Of a stretch of DNA of 64,000 nt, positions 44,734-53,736 are shown in pieces. Position 1 is the stretch's first letter. Each line of letters begins with the position of its first letter. The notes under the pieces are model-generated. The model made no database searches, had not been told where the DNA came from, and saw only the letters and a list, made by a program, of their open reading frames with translations. The stretch comes from Actinocorallia populi (GTDB lineage Bacteria; Actinomycetota; Actinomycetes; Streptosporangiales; Streptosporangiaceae): positions 232,888 to 296,887 of the forward strand of contig NZ_PVZV01000009.1 of the NCBI RefSeq assembly GCF_002995495.1. The letters are read 5' to 3'. Both the position numbers and the translations under genes were made by a program.

Positions 44734-47019
44734 TCAGATCTTGCGCACACCGGTGATCCGGTGCAGCGCGAAGCGCTGGATGGAGGCTCTGGTCTGGTCA
44801 TACGCCGTCAGGAAGCCGCCGTCCACCCGAACCGGCTCGATGATCCGGCTGGAGGCGCGGCCCTGCTGGTCCAGGTAGCCGATCCACAACCGGGTGCCCA
44901 GGGCGGCGCGCAGCTCCTCGATCAGGGAGATCGACGGGGTGCGCGGCGGCTCGCCCTCCGGGGCGCCGACCGAGGCCGCCTCCTCGCCCGCCCGCAGCGC
45001 CCGGATCGCCGCGGCGGCGACCCGCTCGTCCACGACGTGCTCGTGCTCCACCGGCGGCCGGGCCGGCGGCTCGGCGCGCCGGGCGTCCGTCCGGGTGACC
45101 ACCAGGCCGCCCTCGGGCGACTCCGGCACGGGCGAGAAGCCGACGGAGCGCAACGACTCCAGCAGGTCCTGGCGGGACAATCGGGAGGCCAGCACCGTCG
45201 GCGCCAGCCGGTACAGGCGCAGGGTGGCGGCCCTGCGGTCGGCGAGGATCTCGTCCAGGGCCGCGGGGTCGTCGCAGCGCACGTACGACAGGGCGGTGCC
45301 GACCCGGAGCCTGCCGTGCCTGCGGCCGACGTCCTCGACCAGGTAGGACAGGGGCTGCGGCACGGGGGTGCTGCTGTGGCGGGCCAAGAGGTCCAGCAGC
45401 TCCGAGACGGTGCGCCCGGCGTCCAGCGCCCGCCGCACCGACTCGGGGGTGAAGCGGTAGACGGTCGCCCCGCCCTTGGACTCCACGTCGGCGGTCAGCG
45501 CCAGCTCCCGCGCCAGGTCGGGCACGAGCGGGCCGGGCGCGACCGCCGTCAGGTCGGCCTGGAGCACCACCTGGTCGACGGGCTCGGGCAGCAGCGCGCC
45601 GAGCTCCCCGGCGACGTCGCCGCCGGACAGGAGCGCCCCGGCGTAGGAGGCGCGGGCGCCGAACCCGGTGACGCCCAGGAAGGCCGCCTCGTGCAGCGTC
45701 CAGGAGACGAGCCGGTCGTGCAGGCCCGACGCGCGCCTGGGGTTCCGCCAGGCCAGCGCGCGCAGGACGGACTCCTCGTCGGGCGCGACGCCCTCGGGGA
45801 GCACCGCCAGCGTCTCGCGCCTGACCCGGGGCGCGGAGGAGCGGATGTTCCCGTCGGTCAGGGCGTTGATCGTCCGGTCCCGGTCGTCGCGCTCGCCGAC
45901 CAGGCCGGGCACCCGGTCGGTCTCCAGCCAGGCGCCCGCCAGTTCGGTCCAGCGGGCGGCGGCGTCGCGCAGCAGCCACAGGTCGTAGGAGCGGGTGGGC
46001 AGCCACTCCGAGGAGCCGCCGTCCCGGTCCAGCAGGCCCGCGGCGTGGGCGACCTCGACGACGATCGCGGCGTCGCGTTCGGTCAGGTCGAGCCTGCCCG
46101 CGGCCGCCCGGAGCTCCCGGACGCCCAGACCGCCGCCGCGCAGCACCGGGGGCGGGCGCACCCCCCAGTGCTCCAGCAGCTCCTCGGTCAGGCGCAGCAG
46201 GGTGAAGGCCTGCCCGGAGGCGATCTGGTCGGTCAGCCTCTGGGGGCGCCTGGTCCCGGACGGCACGGGCGCGGTGATCACGTCCTCCCGGAAGAGCACG
46301 CCGCCGCGCAGGTACAGGCCCACCTCGCGGGGCAGGGTCACCGTCCGGTCGTCCGTGGCGATCAGCAGCCCCCTGGCCAGCAGCCGGTCGACGGGGCTGC
46401 GCGCCTCGGCCAGGCCCACCCGCCGCCGCGCGTTGTCGATCCGGCCAGTGGGCGGGCCCCAGGCCAGGTGCTCCAGCGCCGCCCGCGCCTCGGGCCCGGC
46501 GTCCTCCACGAGCGGTCCCGGGTCGGCCAGCCGTTCGGCGAGGGACTCGGCCAGCCCCGGGGCGCTGGCGAAGGCGGTGGAGACCCCCAGGTCCTCGGCC
46601 AGCTCCAGCAGCCGCTCCAGGGGGAGGGCGGCCAGCGTCTCGCGGGCGGACGGCCCGAGCCCCGCGGGGTGGGTGAGGGCGGCCCGCACGCCGGGGGCCA
46701 GGCGCAGGGAGCGGGAGGGCCCCGGCCACAGCAGGCCCAGGTCCCGCAGCCGCTCCACGACCTCGGCGGAGCGCGCGCCCAGCGCCTTCTTCAACGCGGT
46801 GAGGGTGGGGGAGGGCAGCACGGCGACCGCCTCCAGGACGGCCAGCGCCGCGCGGTCCAGCCGGTCCAGGGCCCGGCTCACCGCCGATGGGGCGGCCGCG
46901 CGGGCGGCCAGGGCACCGAGGTCGGCGGGGACGGGGGTGATCAGCTCGGGCCGTGCGGAGACGAGGGCGCACAGCTGGTCGTCGGTGCGTCCGCGGAGCC
47001 AGTCCCCGTAACTGTCCAA
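44734..47019 (-). CDS. Helicase-associated (XPB/Ssl2-like N-terminal) domain protein
   Basis: 761 aa from TTG at 47019, chosen because GAAGGG lies 4 nt upstream and homology begins LDSYGDWLRGRTDDQLCALV; there is no ATG or GTG near. A long, Leu/Ala/Arg-rich protein of winged-helix-like repeats (ALDRLDRAALAVLEAVAVLPSPTLTALKKALG and others) without Walker motifs. C-terminal helicase-associated segment (PQPLSYLVEDVGRRHGRLRVG, through SISLIEELRAALGTRLWIGYLDQQGR). In actinobacteria it is regularly next to XPB. Probable accessory factor of the helicase (inference). Confidence 0.85.
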   Translation of the reverse strand: MDSYGDWLRGRTDDQLCALVSARPELITPVPADLGALAARAAAPSAVSRALDRLDRAALAVLEAVAVLPSPTLTALKKALGARSAEVVERLRDLGLLWPGPSRSLRLAPGVRAALTHPAGLGPSARETLAALPLERLLELAEDLGVSTAFASAPGLAESLAERLADPGPLVEDAGPEARAALEHLAWGPPTGRIDNARRRVGLAEARSPVDRLLARGLLIATDDRTVTLPREVGLYLRGGVLFREDVITAPVPSGTRRPQRLTDQIASGQAFTLLRLTEELLEHWGVRPPPVLRGGGLGVRELRAAAGRLDLTERDAAIVVEVAHAAGLLDRDGGSSEWLPTRSYDLWLLRDAAARWTELAGAWLETDRVPGLVGERDDRDRTINALTDGNIRSSAPRVRRETLAVLPEGVAPDEESVLRALAWRNPRRASGLHDRLVSWTLHEAAFLGVTGFGARASYAGALLSGGDVAGELGALLPEPVDQVVLQADLTAVAPGPLVPDLARELALTADVESKGGATVYRFTPESVRRALDAGRTVSELLDLLARHSSTPVPQPLSYLVEDVGRRHGRLRVGTALSYVRCDDPAALDEILADRRAATLRLYRLAPTVLASRLSRQDLLESLRSVGFSPVPESPEGGLVVTRTDARRAEPPARPPVEHEHVVDERVAAAAIRALRAGEEAASVGAPEGEPPRTPSISLIEELRAALGTRLWIGYLDQQGRASSRIIEPVRVDGGFLTAYDQTRASIQRFALHRITGVRKI

Positions 47020-47026
47020 CGGCCCT

Positions 47027-47629
47027 TCAGTCCCGGCCGAGCAGGCCCATGGCGAGCCGTGCCCAGGCGGCTGCGAAACGTTTCTCGTCGGTCTTGACGG
47101 GGGTCTCGTACAGCGACTCGTTGGCCAGCCAGTAGTTGACCACGGAGCCGCCGAGGATCGCCGCGATGGCCTCCCAGTCCTCGTCCCGCTCCTTGAACTC
47201 GGGCTGGGTGGACAGCCAGGCGGCGATGCTCTCGTACAGCGGGTTGACCACGCCGTCACGCAGGTCGGCCACCAGGTGGGGGAACTGGTCGAGGTCGCGG
47301 AAGAGCACCCGGATGAGGTCCTGCTCCTCGCGCATCTTGGCGATGCCCGCGTGGCAGGTCATCCGCAGCCGCAGGTCCAGCGGCTTGGACTTGAAGTGCT
47401 CGGACTCGGCGAGGGTCGCGTTGACCTGGTCGCGGGTGTGCTCGATGCGCTCGCGCACCGCCGCTGCGAGCACTTCCTGCTTGGAAGGAAAATGCCGGTA
47501 GAGACCGCCCGCGCCGGGAGAGAGCCCGGCGGCGGCCTCGATCTCGGCGACGGACGTCGCGGCGTAACCGCGCTCGGCGAAAAGCCGCAGCGCCTCGGCC
47601 ACGATCCGCTCGCGCGTCGTTCTGCTCAT
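47027..47629 (-). CDS. TetR-family transcriptional regulator
   Basis: 200 aa from ATG at 47629 with GGGAGGA 10 nt upstream. HTH about 5-50 (RERIVAEALRLFAERGYAATSVAEIEAAAGLSPGAGGLYRHFPSKQEVL), then an all-helical ligand domain. Only 7 nt before the helicase-associated gene, so it may start that transcript. Ligand unknown. Confidence 0.94.
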   Translation of the reverse strand: MSRTTRERIVAEALRLFAERGYAATSVAEIEAAAGLSPGAGGLYRHFPSKQEVLAAAVRERIEHTRDQVNATLAESEHFKSKPLDLRLRMTCHAGIAKMREEQDLIRVLFRDLDQFPHLVADLRDGVVNPLYESIAAWLSTQPEFKERDEDWEAIAAILGGSVVNYWLANESLYETPVKTDEKRFAAAWARLAMGLLGRD

Positions 47630-47821
47630 TGGTGTGATCCTCCCCCAGAAGCCTAAGGCCTGTCCCCGGGTCCGGTGCTCGCTGAGGGCGGCTTGCGCCC
47701 TGCAGGCTACCGCAGTGGTTTCACCGGGGGAGGAGGAAGGCCCGGCGACTCCACGCGCCGGCCCCGGGGACCGCACCGGACACCGGACCGTCCCCTGTCG
47801 CGCGACGGGCCTCGGGGCGGG

Positions 47822-48217
47822 TCAGATGTCGATGTCGTCGGCCACCGCGCGCAGGACCGTCGCGATCTTGCGGGCTTCGGCGCTGGAGGGGTGCTTGCCG
47901 CGGCGGTAGGTCTCCGAGACGTGGTCGAGGAGCTTGATGAGGTCCTCGGTGATGAGGACCATGTCGTCGGGGCGCTTGCGCTTGGCCTTGGCGATGGTCT
48001 TCTCGACCGAGGGCGGGGTGTCGACGACCTTCACGGACAGGGCCTGCTGGCCGCGGCGGCCCTCCACCACACCGAACTCGACTCGTTGGCCCTGTTTCAA
48101 GGCTTTCGTTCCAGCGGGCAGGGCGGAGGAATGCACGAAGACCTCACCCCCGTCGTCGCGGGTGAGAAAACCGAAACCTTTGTCGGTGTCGTACCACTTG
48201 ACCTTGCCACTGGGCAC
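47822..48217 (-). CDS. Cold-shock domain protein with a C-terminal extension
   Basis: 131 aa from GTG at 48217 with AGAGG upstream. CspA-type domain in residues 1-66 with RNP1 KGFGFL (13-18) and RNP2 VFVHSS (26-31). The remaining 65 residues, an Arg/Lys patch then an amphipathic helical region (EDLIKLLDHVSETYRRGKHPSS), are characteristic of the longer actinobacterial form. Nucleic acid chaperone by family. AAGGCTAATGCCTT (48258-48271) lies upstream. Confidence 0.93.
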   Translation of the reverse strand: MPSGKVKWYDTDKGFGFLTRDDGGEVFVHSSALPAGTKALKQGQRVEFGVVEGRRGQQALSVKVVDTPPSVEKTIAKAKRKRPDDMVLITEDLIKLLDHVSETYRRGKHPSSAEARKIATVLRAVADDIDI

Positions 48218-48292
48218 GGTGGACCTCTGTCTGGCTGCGCGTTCGGGTGATCCGTACAAGGCTAATGCCTTACGGCAAAACGGCGATACTCC

Positions 48293-48958
48293 TTATCGCC
48301 CTTCATCGCGCGGCCGGTCCCCCCGTTCCCGGGGCGAACGGGGTTGACATGTCCGGTCAAAGGCGTCAAGCCACTGCGGAAACGACGTGAGGTCGTCAAG
48401 GACGTGGTCGGCGCCGTGGCCGAGCAGGTCCGAGGCGGTGAAACCGCCGGTGGCGACGGCCAGGCTGAAGGCGTCCGCCGCGCGGGCCGCCGCGATGTCG
48501 CCGGGGTGGTCGCCGACGTAGGTGTGCGCGCCGTGCTCGCGCAGCGCGGCGCCCTTGCCGGCCGCCCACAGGCCGCCCACCAGCAGGTCGACGTCCAGCC
48601 CGAGGAAGGCCAGGGTGGCCCTGGCGTGGGGTTCGTTCTTGGCGGTGACGACCATGACGCGCTCGCCCGCGGCGCGGACGGCGGCGACCGCCTCGGCGGC
48701 GCCGCTCATGAGCAGGGTGGCGGGAATGGCCAGTTCCGGATAGAGCGCCCGGAAACGCAGGACCATCTCGGGGATGTGCGGCTCGGGGAACCAGTTCGCC
48801 AGCTCCATCTCCAGCGGCGGGCCCAGCCGCCCGACGACGAGAGGCACGTCGATGAAGGCGCCGGTCTCGGCGGCGAGCGCCGCGTAGACGGCGCCGATGC
48901 CCCGGCGGGTGTCCGCGAGGGTCAGGTCCAGGTCGAAGCCCACCATCATGACCGTCAT
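48293..48958 (-). CDS. HAD-superfamily phosphatase
   Basis: 221 aa from ATG at 48958, no clear Shine-Dalgarno. Nucleophile motif GFDLDLTLADTR (Asp about 9 and 11), motif II VVTAKNEPHA, motif III Lys in AAGKGAALRE, motif IV YVGDHPGDIAAARA. C1-cap type, phosphoglycolate phosphatase-like; substrate unknown. The C-terminus runs into an Arg-rich tail. Confidence 0.9.
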   Translation of the reverse strand: MTVMMVGFDLDLTLADTRRGIGAVYAALAAETGAFIDVPLVVGRLGPPLEMELANWFPEPHIPEMVLRFRALYPELAIPATLLMSGAAEAVAAVRAAGERVMVVTAKNEPHARATLAFLGLDVDLLVGGLWAAGKGAALREHGAHTYVGDHPGDIAAARAADAFSLAVATGGFTASDLLGHGADHVLDDLTSFPQWLDAFDRTCQPRSPRERGDRPRDEGR

Positions 48959-49103
48959 TTTAAGGAAGGGGAACGGGGATCGACCTCCCTTTGGGCACCG
49001 CCCGTAACCTCTGTTCCACCGGTCCGGAACGGCTTTCCCGGGTCGGCCGCCGCCGGTTTCCCCGGCCGCGCGGGCGGGGAGGGGTGCACGGTCATCCCCC
49101 GGC

Positions 49104-49949
49104 ATGGGCGACAATCTGTATGTGACGTCACTCCGTTCCGCCCCAGTCCGCCGAGGCCGTTCCGTCGCGGATCCGGCCTGCGTCGAAGCCGTCGACCTGG
49201 CGCTGGAGGCCGCGAAGGAGACGGCGAGGCCCTCCGAGGTGGGCGAGCACCTCGGCTACGCCGTCGAAGGCGACCGGGTCGTGACCCATTTCTTCGCCTG
49301 CACGGACTTCGGCTACCGGGGCTGGCGCTGGGCCGTCACGGTGGCCCGCGCCGCCCGCGCCAAGGTCGTCACCGTCTCCGAGACGGCCCTGCTGCCCGGG
49401 GAGGAGGCGGTCCTGCCGCCGGCCTGGGTGCCGTGGCTGGACCGGCTGCGCCCCGGCGACCTGGGCCCCGGCGACCTGCTGCCCACCGCGCCCGACGACG
49501 TGCGGCTGGCGCCCGGTTTCGCCCAGCCCCAGGAGGACCTCGACGAGCAGGCCCAGTGGGAGACCGGCCTGGGCCGCACCAGGGTGCTGTCGGCCGAGGG
49601 CCGCGACCAGGCGGCCGAGCGCTGGTACGAGGGGGCCGGCGGCCCGCAGGCGCCGATCGCGGTGGCGGCCCCCGCCCAGTGCAGCACCTGCGGCTTCTAC
49701 CTCCCGCTGGCGGGCAAGCTGCGCCGGCTCTTCGGGGTCTGCGCCAACGAGCACGCGCCCGACGACGGCCGCGCCGTCTCGGCCGACCACGGCTGCGGCG
49801 CCCACTCCGAGGCGGTCGTGGTGCCCTCGGCCGCCGAGGCGCCGCCGCTGATCCTGGACGAGATGGCGCTCGACCGGCTGCCCGAGGAGTCCCCCGCCGA
49901 GCCCGCGGAGCCGGGGGAGGCCGGGGAGGAGACGCCCGGCCGCGGCTGA
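49104..49949 (+). CDS. DUF3027 family protein
   Basis: 281 aa from ATG at 49104; GTG at 49122 is an alternative, since GACAAT lies 6 nt before it and no Shine-Dalgarno serves the ATG. The family core ACVEAVDLALEAAKE, VTHFFACTDFGYRGWRWAVTVARA, LPPAWVPWLDRL, RTRVLSAEGRDQAAERWYEG and a Cys cluster (CSTCGFYLPLAGKLRRLFGVCAN, HGCGAH) that may bind Zn are visible. Actinobacterial-specific, function unknown. Followed after 2 nt by the sacsin-like gene. Confidence 0.9.
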   Translation: MGDNLYVTSLRSAPVRRGRSVADPACVEAVDLALEAAKETARPSEVGEHLGYAVEGDRVVTHFFACTDFGYRGWRWAVTVARAARAKVVTVSETALLPGEEAVLPPAWVPWLDRLRPGDLGPGDLLPTAPDDVRLAPGFAQPQEDLDEQAQWETGLGRTRVLSAEGRDQAAERWYEGAGGPQAPIAVAAPAQCSTCGFYLPLAGKLRRLFGVCANEHAPDDGRAVSADHGCGAHSEAVVVPSAAEAPPLILDEMALDRLPEESPAEPAEPGEAGEETPGRG

Positions 49950-49951
49950 CC

Positions 49952-52870
49952 ATGGACGATCCCTTCGGCACCGCCGCGCTGCGGGCCCGGGTCCTGGACG
50001 CCTGGGCCGCGGCGCCCGCCCGGTTCCGGGAGGACGCCAACGCCGAGGAGGACTACGCGCTCGGCGCCTACCGCGACCGCGTCCTGATCGAACTGGCGCA
50101 GAACGCCGCGGACGCCGCCCAGCGGGCCGGGGTGCCCGGCCATCTGCGGCTGGAGCTGCGGGACGGGACGCTGACGGCCGACAACACCGGGGCGCCGCTC
50201 ACCGCGGAGGGCGTGGAGTCGCTGTCCTCGCTGCGCGCCTCCACCAAGCGCGGCGCCGACTCGGCGGGCCGGTTCGGCGTCGGGTTCACCGCCGTCGTCT
50301 CGGTGAGCGACGCCCCGTCCGCGGCCTCCCTGACCGGGGCCGTCGCCTGGTCGGCGGAGCGCACCCGCGCCCTGGTCGAAGGTGTTCCGGAGCTGGCCGG
50401 CGAGCTGGCGGCCCGGCACGGCCACGTTCCGGTCCTGCGGCTGCCCTTCCCCTCCGCGGACGTTCCGCCGGAGGGCTTCGCCACCCGGGTCGTGCTGCCG
50501 CTGCGCGACGAGGCCGCCGAGCGGTCGCTGCGCGCCCAGCTCGCCGGGGTGGGGGCGCCCCTCCTGCTCGCGTTGCCGGCCCTGGCCACCCTGGCCGTCA
50601 CCGTGGACGGCGGGACGCGTCTGCTGCGCGCCGCCCGTCCCGAGCCCGGCACCGTCATCGTCACCGAGACCGGGGACGCCGCCGGGCTCCCCGCGGAGGG
50701 CGCGGTCTCGCGCTGGCGGACGGTGGAGGCGCACGGCCGGATCCCCGAGGAGCTGCTGGCCGACCGGCCCGCCGAGGAGCGCAACCGCCCGTTCTGGTCG
50801 GTGCGCTGGGCGGTGCGCGCGGAGCCGCGCGGGCCGCTGGACGCGCCGCCGACCGGCGGCGGGGTGCTGTACGCGCCCACACCGACCGACGAGCCGCTGG
50901 ACTTCCCCGCCCTGCTGATCGCGAGCGTGCCGCTCGCCTCCGACCGCAGGCGGGTGGAGCCGGGCCCGCTGACCGACTTCCTGGTGGAGCGCGCGGCGGG
51001 CGCCTACCTCGACCTGCTCGCCGGGACGGCGGGCACGGCCCTGCTCGATCTGGTGCCGGGCCCCGTCCCCGCGGGCGTCCTGGACGGCGCGCTGCGCCAC
51101 GCCGTGCTCCGGGCGCTGCCCGAGGCTCCGCTGCTGCCGCTCGCCGAGGACTCCGCGGCCCGGGTCAGGGGCCGTGACGCGGTGGCGGTGGACGGGCCCG
51201 CCCCGCTGGTGGCGGCGCTGAGCGGGGTGGTCCCCGGCCTGCTGCCCGCCGCCTGGCCCGCCGGGCACCGGGCGCTGCGGGCGCTGGGCGTGCGGCGCAT
51301 GGCTCCGGCGGACGTGGTGGACGCGCTCGCCGGCCTGGACCGCGAACCCGCCTGGTGGCGGGCGGTCTACGACGCGCTGGCCGGGGTGGACTCCGGGGAG
51401 CTGGGCGCGCTGCCGGTCCCGCTGGCCGACGGGCGGCTGGTGCGCGGCCCGCGCGGGGTGCTGCTGGCCAGGGACCTGCCCGCGCCGGAGCGGCTGTCCG
51501 CGCTGGGCCTGCGGGTCGCCGACCCGGCCGCCGACCATCCGCTGCTGGTCCGGCTCGGCGCGGTGGAGGCCGGCCCCCGCCAGGTGCTCGCCGATCCCGC
51601 GGTGCGGGCCGCCGTCGAGGGCTCCCTGGATCTGGAGGACCCGCAGGAGCGCGCCGACCTGGCGGACGCCGTGCTGACGCTGACCGGCGCGTTGTCGGGT
51701 CCGGCCGACTCCTGGCTGGCCGAGCTGGCCCTCCCCGGCGCGGACGGCGAGCCGTACCCGGCGGGGGAGCTCTTGTTCGAGGACTCCCCGCTGCGCCGGG
51801 TGATGGGGGAGGACTCGCCCTTCGGGATCGTCGATCCGGGGCTGGTCGAGCGGTACGGGGCCTCGGCGCTGGAGAACGCCGGGGTGCTGCGGGGGTTCGC
51901 CCTGCTGCGCGCGCAGGACGTGGACCTGAACGATCCCGACACCCTGGACGAGCTGAGCCTGGACGGCCTGGAGGACTGGGACGTCCCGTCGGCGCACCTG
52001 CCGGAGCTGACGGCCGTCCGCGACCTGGAACTGGTCGAGGACTGGGAGGCGGCGCTGCGGCTGCTGGCCCTCCCGCCGTGGCGCGAGGCGGTCGTGGCGC
52101 CGGTGGTGCTGCCGGACGGCGCCCGGGTGCCGTCCTACACCTCCTGGTGGCTGGCCCGCCGCGAGGTCCTCGGCGGGGCGCGCCGCGCCCGTGACGCCGA
52201 CCCGCTGCTGGAGGGCCTCTACGATCCGGCGCCTGAGTTCCTCGACCCGGAGTTCGCCCGTGCGCTGGGCGTGCGGCGCTCGCTGGCGGACGTCCCGCCG
52301 GACGAGCTGCTGGAGCTGCTGGCCGACCCGGCGAGGCCGGTGCGGCGCGACCAGCTCAGGGCGTTGTGGACCTGGTTGTCGCACGCGTCCGAGCTCGTCC
52401 CGCCGGACGAGGTGCGCGCGGTGGCGGGGGCGGTGGTCGAGGTCGTCCCGGCCGAGGACGCCATCGTGGTGGACGTCCCGTACGCGCTGCCGCTGCTGGC
52501 CGACCAGCCGCTGGTGCTGCTTCCGCACGACCGCGCCGAGGACCTGGCCGAGCTGCTGGAACTGCCTCTGGCCTCGGACGAGGTCCCGGCCGGACCGGAC
52601 GCCCCGGGCACGGAGCGCGAGGTGCCGGGGATCGTGCGGGAGCTGTTCCCCGAGGCGCCCGAGAGCTACCTGCACCATGACAGGCTGGTCGTGCAGGGCC
52701 GGGAGGTGTCCTGGTGGTACGACGGGCGCCCGCACGCCTCGGGTCCGGCGGGCCTGGCCAGGGCCGTCGCCTGGGAGCTGGGCCGGTGGGGCGACCGGCA
52801 GGCGCTGCAGGCGCTGCTGGCCGAGCCGGGCGCCGCGGTCCTCCTGCTGGCCGAGGCCGATCTCAGCTGA
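49952..52870 (+). CDS. Sacsin/Hsp90-fold ATP-binding protein
   Basis: 972 aa. Only the N-terminal 200 residues have a recognisable fold, the GHKL/Hsp90 ATPase: VLIELAQNAADAAQRAG (N-box, 45-61), TADNTGAPLT (about 76-85), ASTKRGADSAGRFGVGFTAV (96-115). This is called sacsin N-terminal ATP-binding-like. The rest is acidic and Leu/Ala-rich without known motifs and carries repeats resembling one another (ELPVPLADGRL, LPPDELLELL). Chaperone or effector functions are suggested for the fold, not shown here. Likely cotranscribed with DUF3027. Confidence 0.88.
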   Translation: MDDPFGTAALRARVLDAWAAAPARFREDANAEEDYALGAYRDRVLIELAQNAADAAQRAGVPGHLRLELRDGTLTADNTGAPLTAEGVESLSSLRASTKRGADSAGRFGVGFTAVVSVSDAPSAASLTGAVAWSAERTRALVEGVPELAGELAARHGHVPVLRLPFPSADVPPEGFATRVVLPLRDEAAERSLRAQLAGVGAPLLLALPALATLAVTVDGGTRLLRAARPEPGTVIVTETGDAAGLPAEGAVSRWRTVEAHGRIPEELLADRPAEERNRPFWSVRWAVRAEPRGPLDAPPTGGGVLYAPTPTDEPLDFPALLIASVPLASDRRRVEPGPLTDFLVERAAGAYLDLLAGTAGTALLDLVPGPVPAGVLDGALRHAVLRALPEAPLLPLAEDSAARVRGRDAVAVDGPAPLVAALSGVVPGLLPAAWPAGHRALRALGVRRMAPADVVDALAGLDREPAWWRAVYDALAGVDSGELGALPVPLADGRLVRGPRGVLLARDLPAPERLSALGLRVADPAADHPLLVRLGAVEAGPRQVLADPAVRAAVEGSLDLEDPQERADLADAVLTLTGALSGPADSWLAELALPGADGEPYPAGELLFEDSPLRRVMGEDSPFGIVDPGLVERYGASALENAGVLRGFALLRAQDVDLNDPDTLDELSLDGLEDWDVPSAHLPELTAVRDLELVEDWEAALRLLALPPWREAVVAPVVLPDGARVPSYTSWWLARREVLGGARRARDADPLLEGLYDPAPEFLDPEFARALGVRRSLADVPPDELLELLADPARPVRRDQLRALWTWLSHASELVPPDEVRAVAGAVVEVVPAEDAIVVDVPYALPLLADQPLVLLPHDRAEDLAELLELPLASDEVPAGPDAPGTEREVPGIVRELFPEAPESYLHHDRLVVQGREVSWWYDGRPHASGPAGLARAVAWELGRWGDRQALQALLAEPGAAVLLLAEADLS

Positions 52871-53138
52871 TCGGGGGCAGGTCCGGTTCGGTCTCCTCGG
52901 CCCGTGCCGGGCCCTCCTGGTCGCGCTTGCGCTGCAGGCGCGGGATGTACAGGCAGGCGAAGGCGCCGATGATCGCGCCGGTCAGGCACACCCACAACCA
53001 CCAGCGCTGGTCGGAGGGCAGTCCGACGAGCAGCAGCACCACCAGCGCGATGAGCCAGACGGCGGTGCCTCCGGCCGCGACGAGCACATCGTTGGTCTTC
53101 AGCGGTTCCGGTTGGGGCCGGCCGGGGTGTGTCGGCAT
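52863..53138 (-). CDS. DUF2530 membrane protein
   Basis: 91 aa with two membrane helices (about 19-41 and 47-66) after PEPLKTNDVLVAAGGTAVWLIAL, the DUF2530 signature; charged C-terminus. Convergent with the sacsin-like gene, overlapping its end by 8 bp. Divergent from marR. Function unknown. Confidence 0.87.
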   Translation of the reverse strand: MPTHPGRPQPEPLKTNDVLVAAGGTAVWLIALVVLLLVGLPSDQRWWLWVCLTGAIIGAFACLYIPRLQRKRDQEGPARAEETEPDLPPIS

Positions 53139-53255
53139 GCCGACACACTATCCGGAGCCCGCCACGCGGCCGCGGCCGCGGGTCGATACCCCCGTCCCGT
53201 ATACGGTGCGGAAGGATTCCCGGTCGGCGGGGGAATTCGGTGAGCGCGGGAGGTT

Positions 53256-53283
53256 GTTAGCAAGGGTAATGACTCTTGCTAAC
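53256..53283. promoter_or_regulatory. MarR operator candidate (perfect inverted repeat)
   Basis: GTTAGCAAG (53256-53264) and CTTGCTAAC (53275-53283), perfect arms around a 10-bp centre, ending 4 bp before the marR ATG. Low-GC for this genome and of the size bound by a MarR dimer. Confidence 0.75.
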
Positions 53284-53287
53284 GAAA

Positions 53288-53728
53288 ATGATGATGAACG
53301 AGACGACGAAGGCGCCGGGCTCGCGCCTGGCCGAGGAACTGCGGATCTCGGTGGCGAGGCTGTCGCGGAGACTGCGGGCGCAGGCGGGAGACGACCTGTC
53401 GGTCACGCAGTTCTCGGCGCTGGCGGTGCTGGAACGGCACGGCGAGATGACACCCGGCGAACTGGCCGAGCACGAGCACGTCAGGCCGCCCTCCATGACC
53501 CGGACGGTCGCGGCGCTCGAAGCCGCGCGGCTGGTCGCCCGCAGGGCCCATCCGACCGACCGGCGGCAGGTGGTGCTCGCGGTCACGGAGGCGGGAAGCA
53601 CGCTGCTGCGCGAGCACCGCAGGCGCAAGGAGGCATGGCTGGCGCGGCGGGTGGCGGACCTGACCGACGAGGAGCGGGCCGTGCTGGAGAGCGCGGTGCC
53701 GATACTGGAGAGGCTCAGCAGAAGCTGA
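53288..53728 (+). CDS. MarR-family transcriptional regulator
   Basis: 146 aa from ATG at 53288 (ATGs also at 53291 and 53294). Winged helix about 45-115: LSVTQFSALAVLERHGEMTPGELAEHEHVRPPSMTRTVAALEAARLVARRAHPTDRRQVVLAVTEAG, with the wing DRR motif. Starts directly after the inverted repeat at 53256, which it likely binds to repress itself and the efflux gene 8 nt downstream. Confidence 0.94.
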   Translation: MMMNETTKAPGSRLAEELRISVARLSRRLRAQAGDDLSVTQFSALAVLERHGEMTPGELAEHEHVRPPSMTRTVAALEAARLVARRAHPTDRRQVVLAVTEAGSTLLREHRRRKEAWLARRVADLTDEERAVLESAVPILERLSRS

Positions 53729-53736
53729 ACGGGGGC

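Noticed and set aside
42457-47097. Plus-strand open frame of 1546 codons
   Set aside because: It is antisense to the XPB helicase and the helicase-associated gene, whose products show clear motifs. The frame is open only because of high-GC codon bias; its product is low-complexity Gly/Arg/Leu.
48344-49951. Upstream extension of the sacsin-like frame
   Set aside because: The frame is open from 48344, but the part before 49952 is antisense to the HAD gene and out of frame with DUF3027. Homology begins at MDDPFG.
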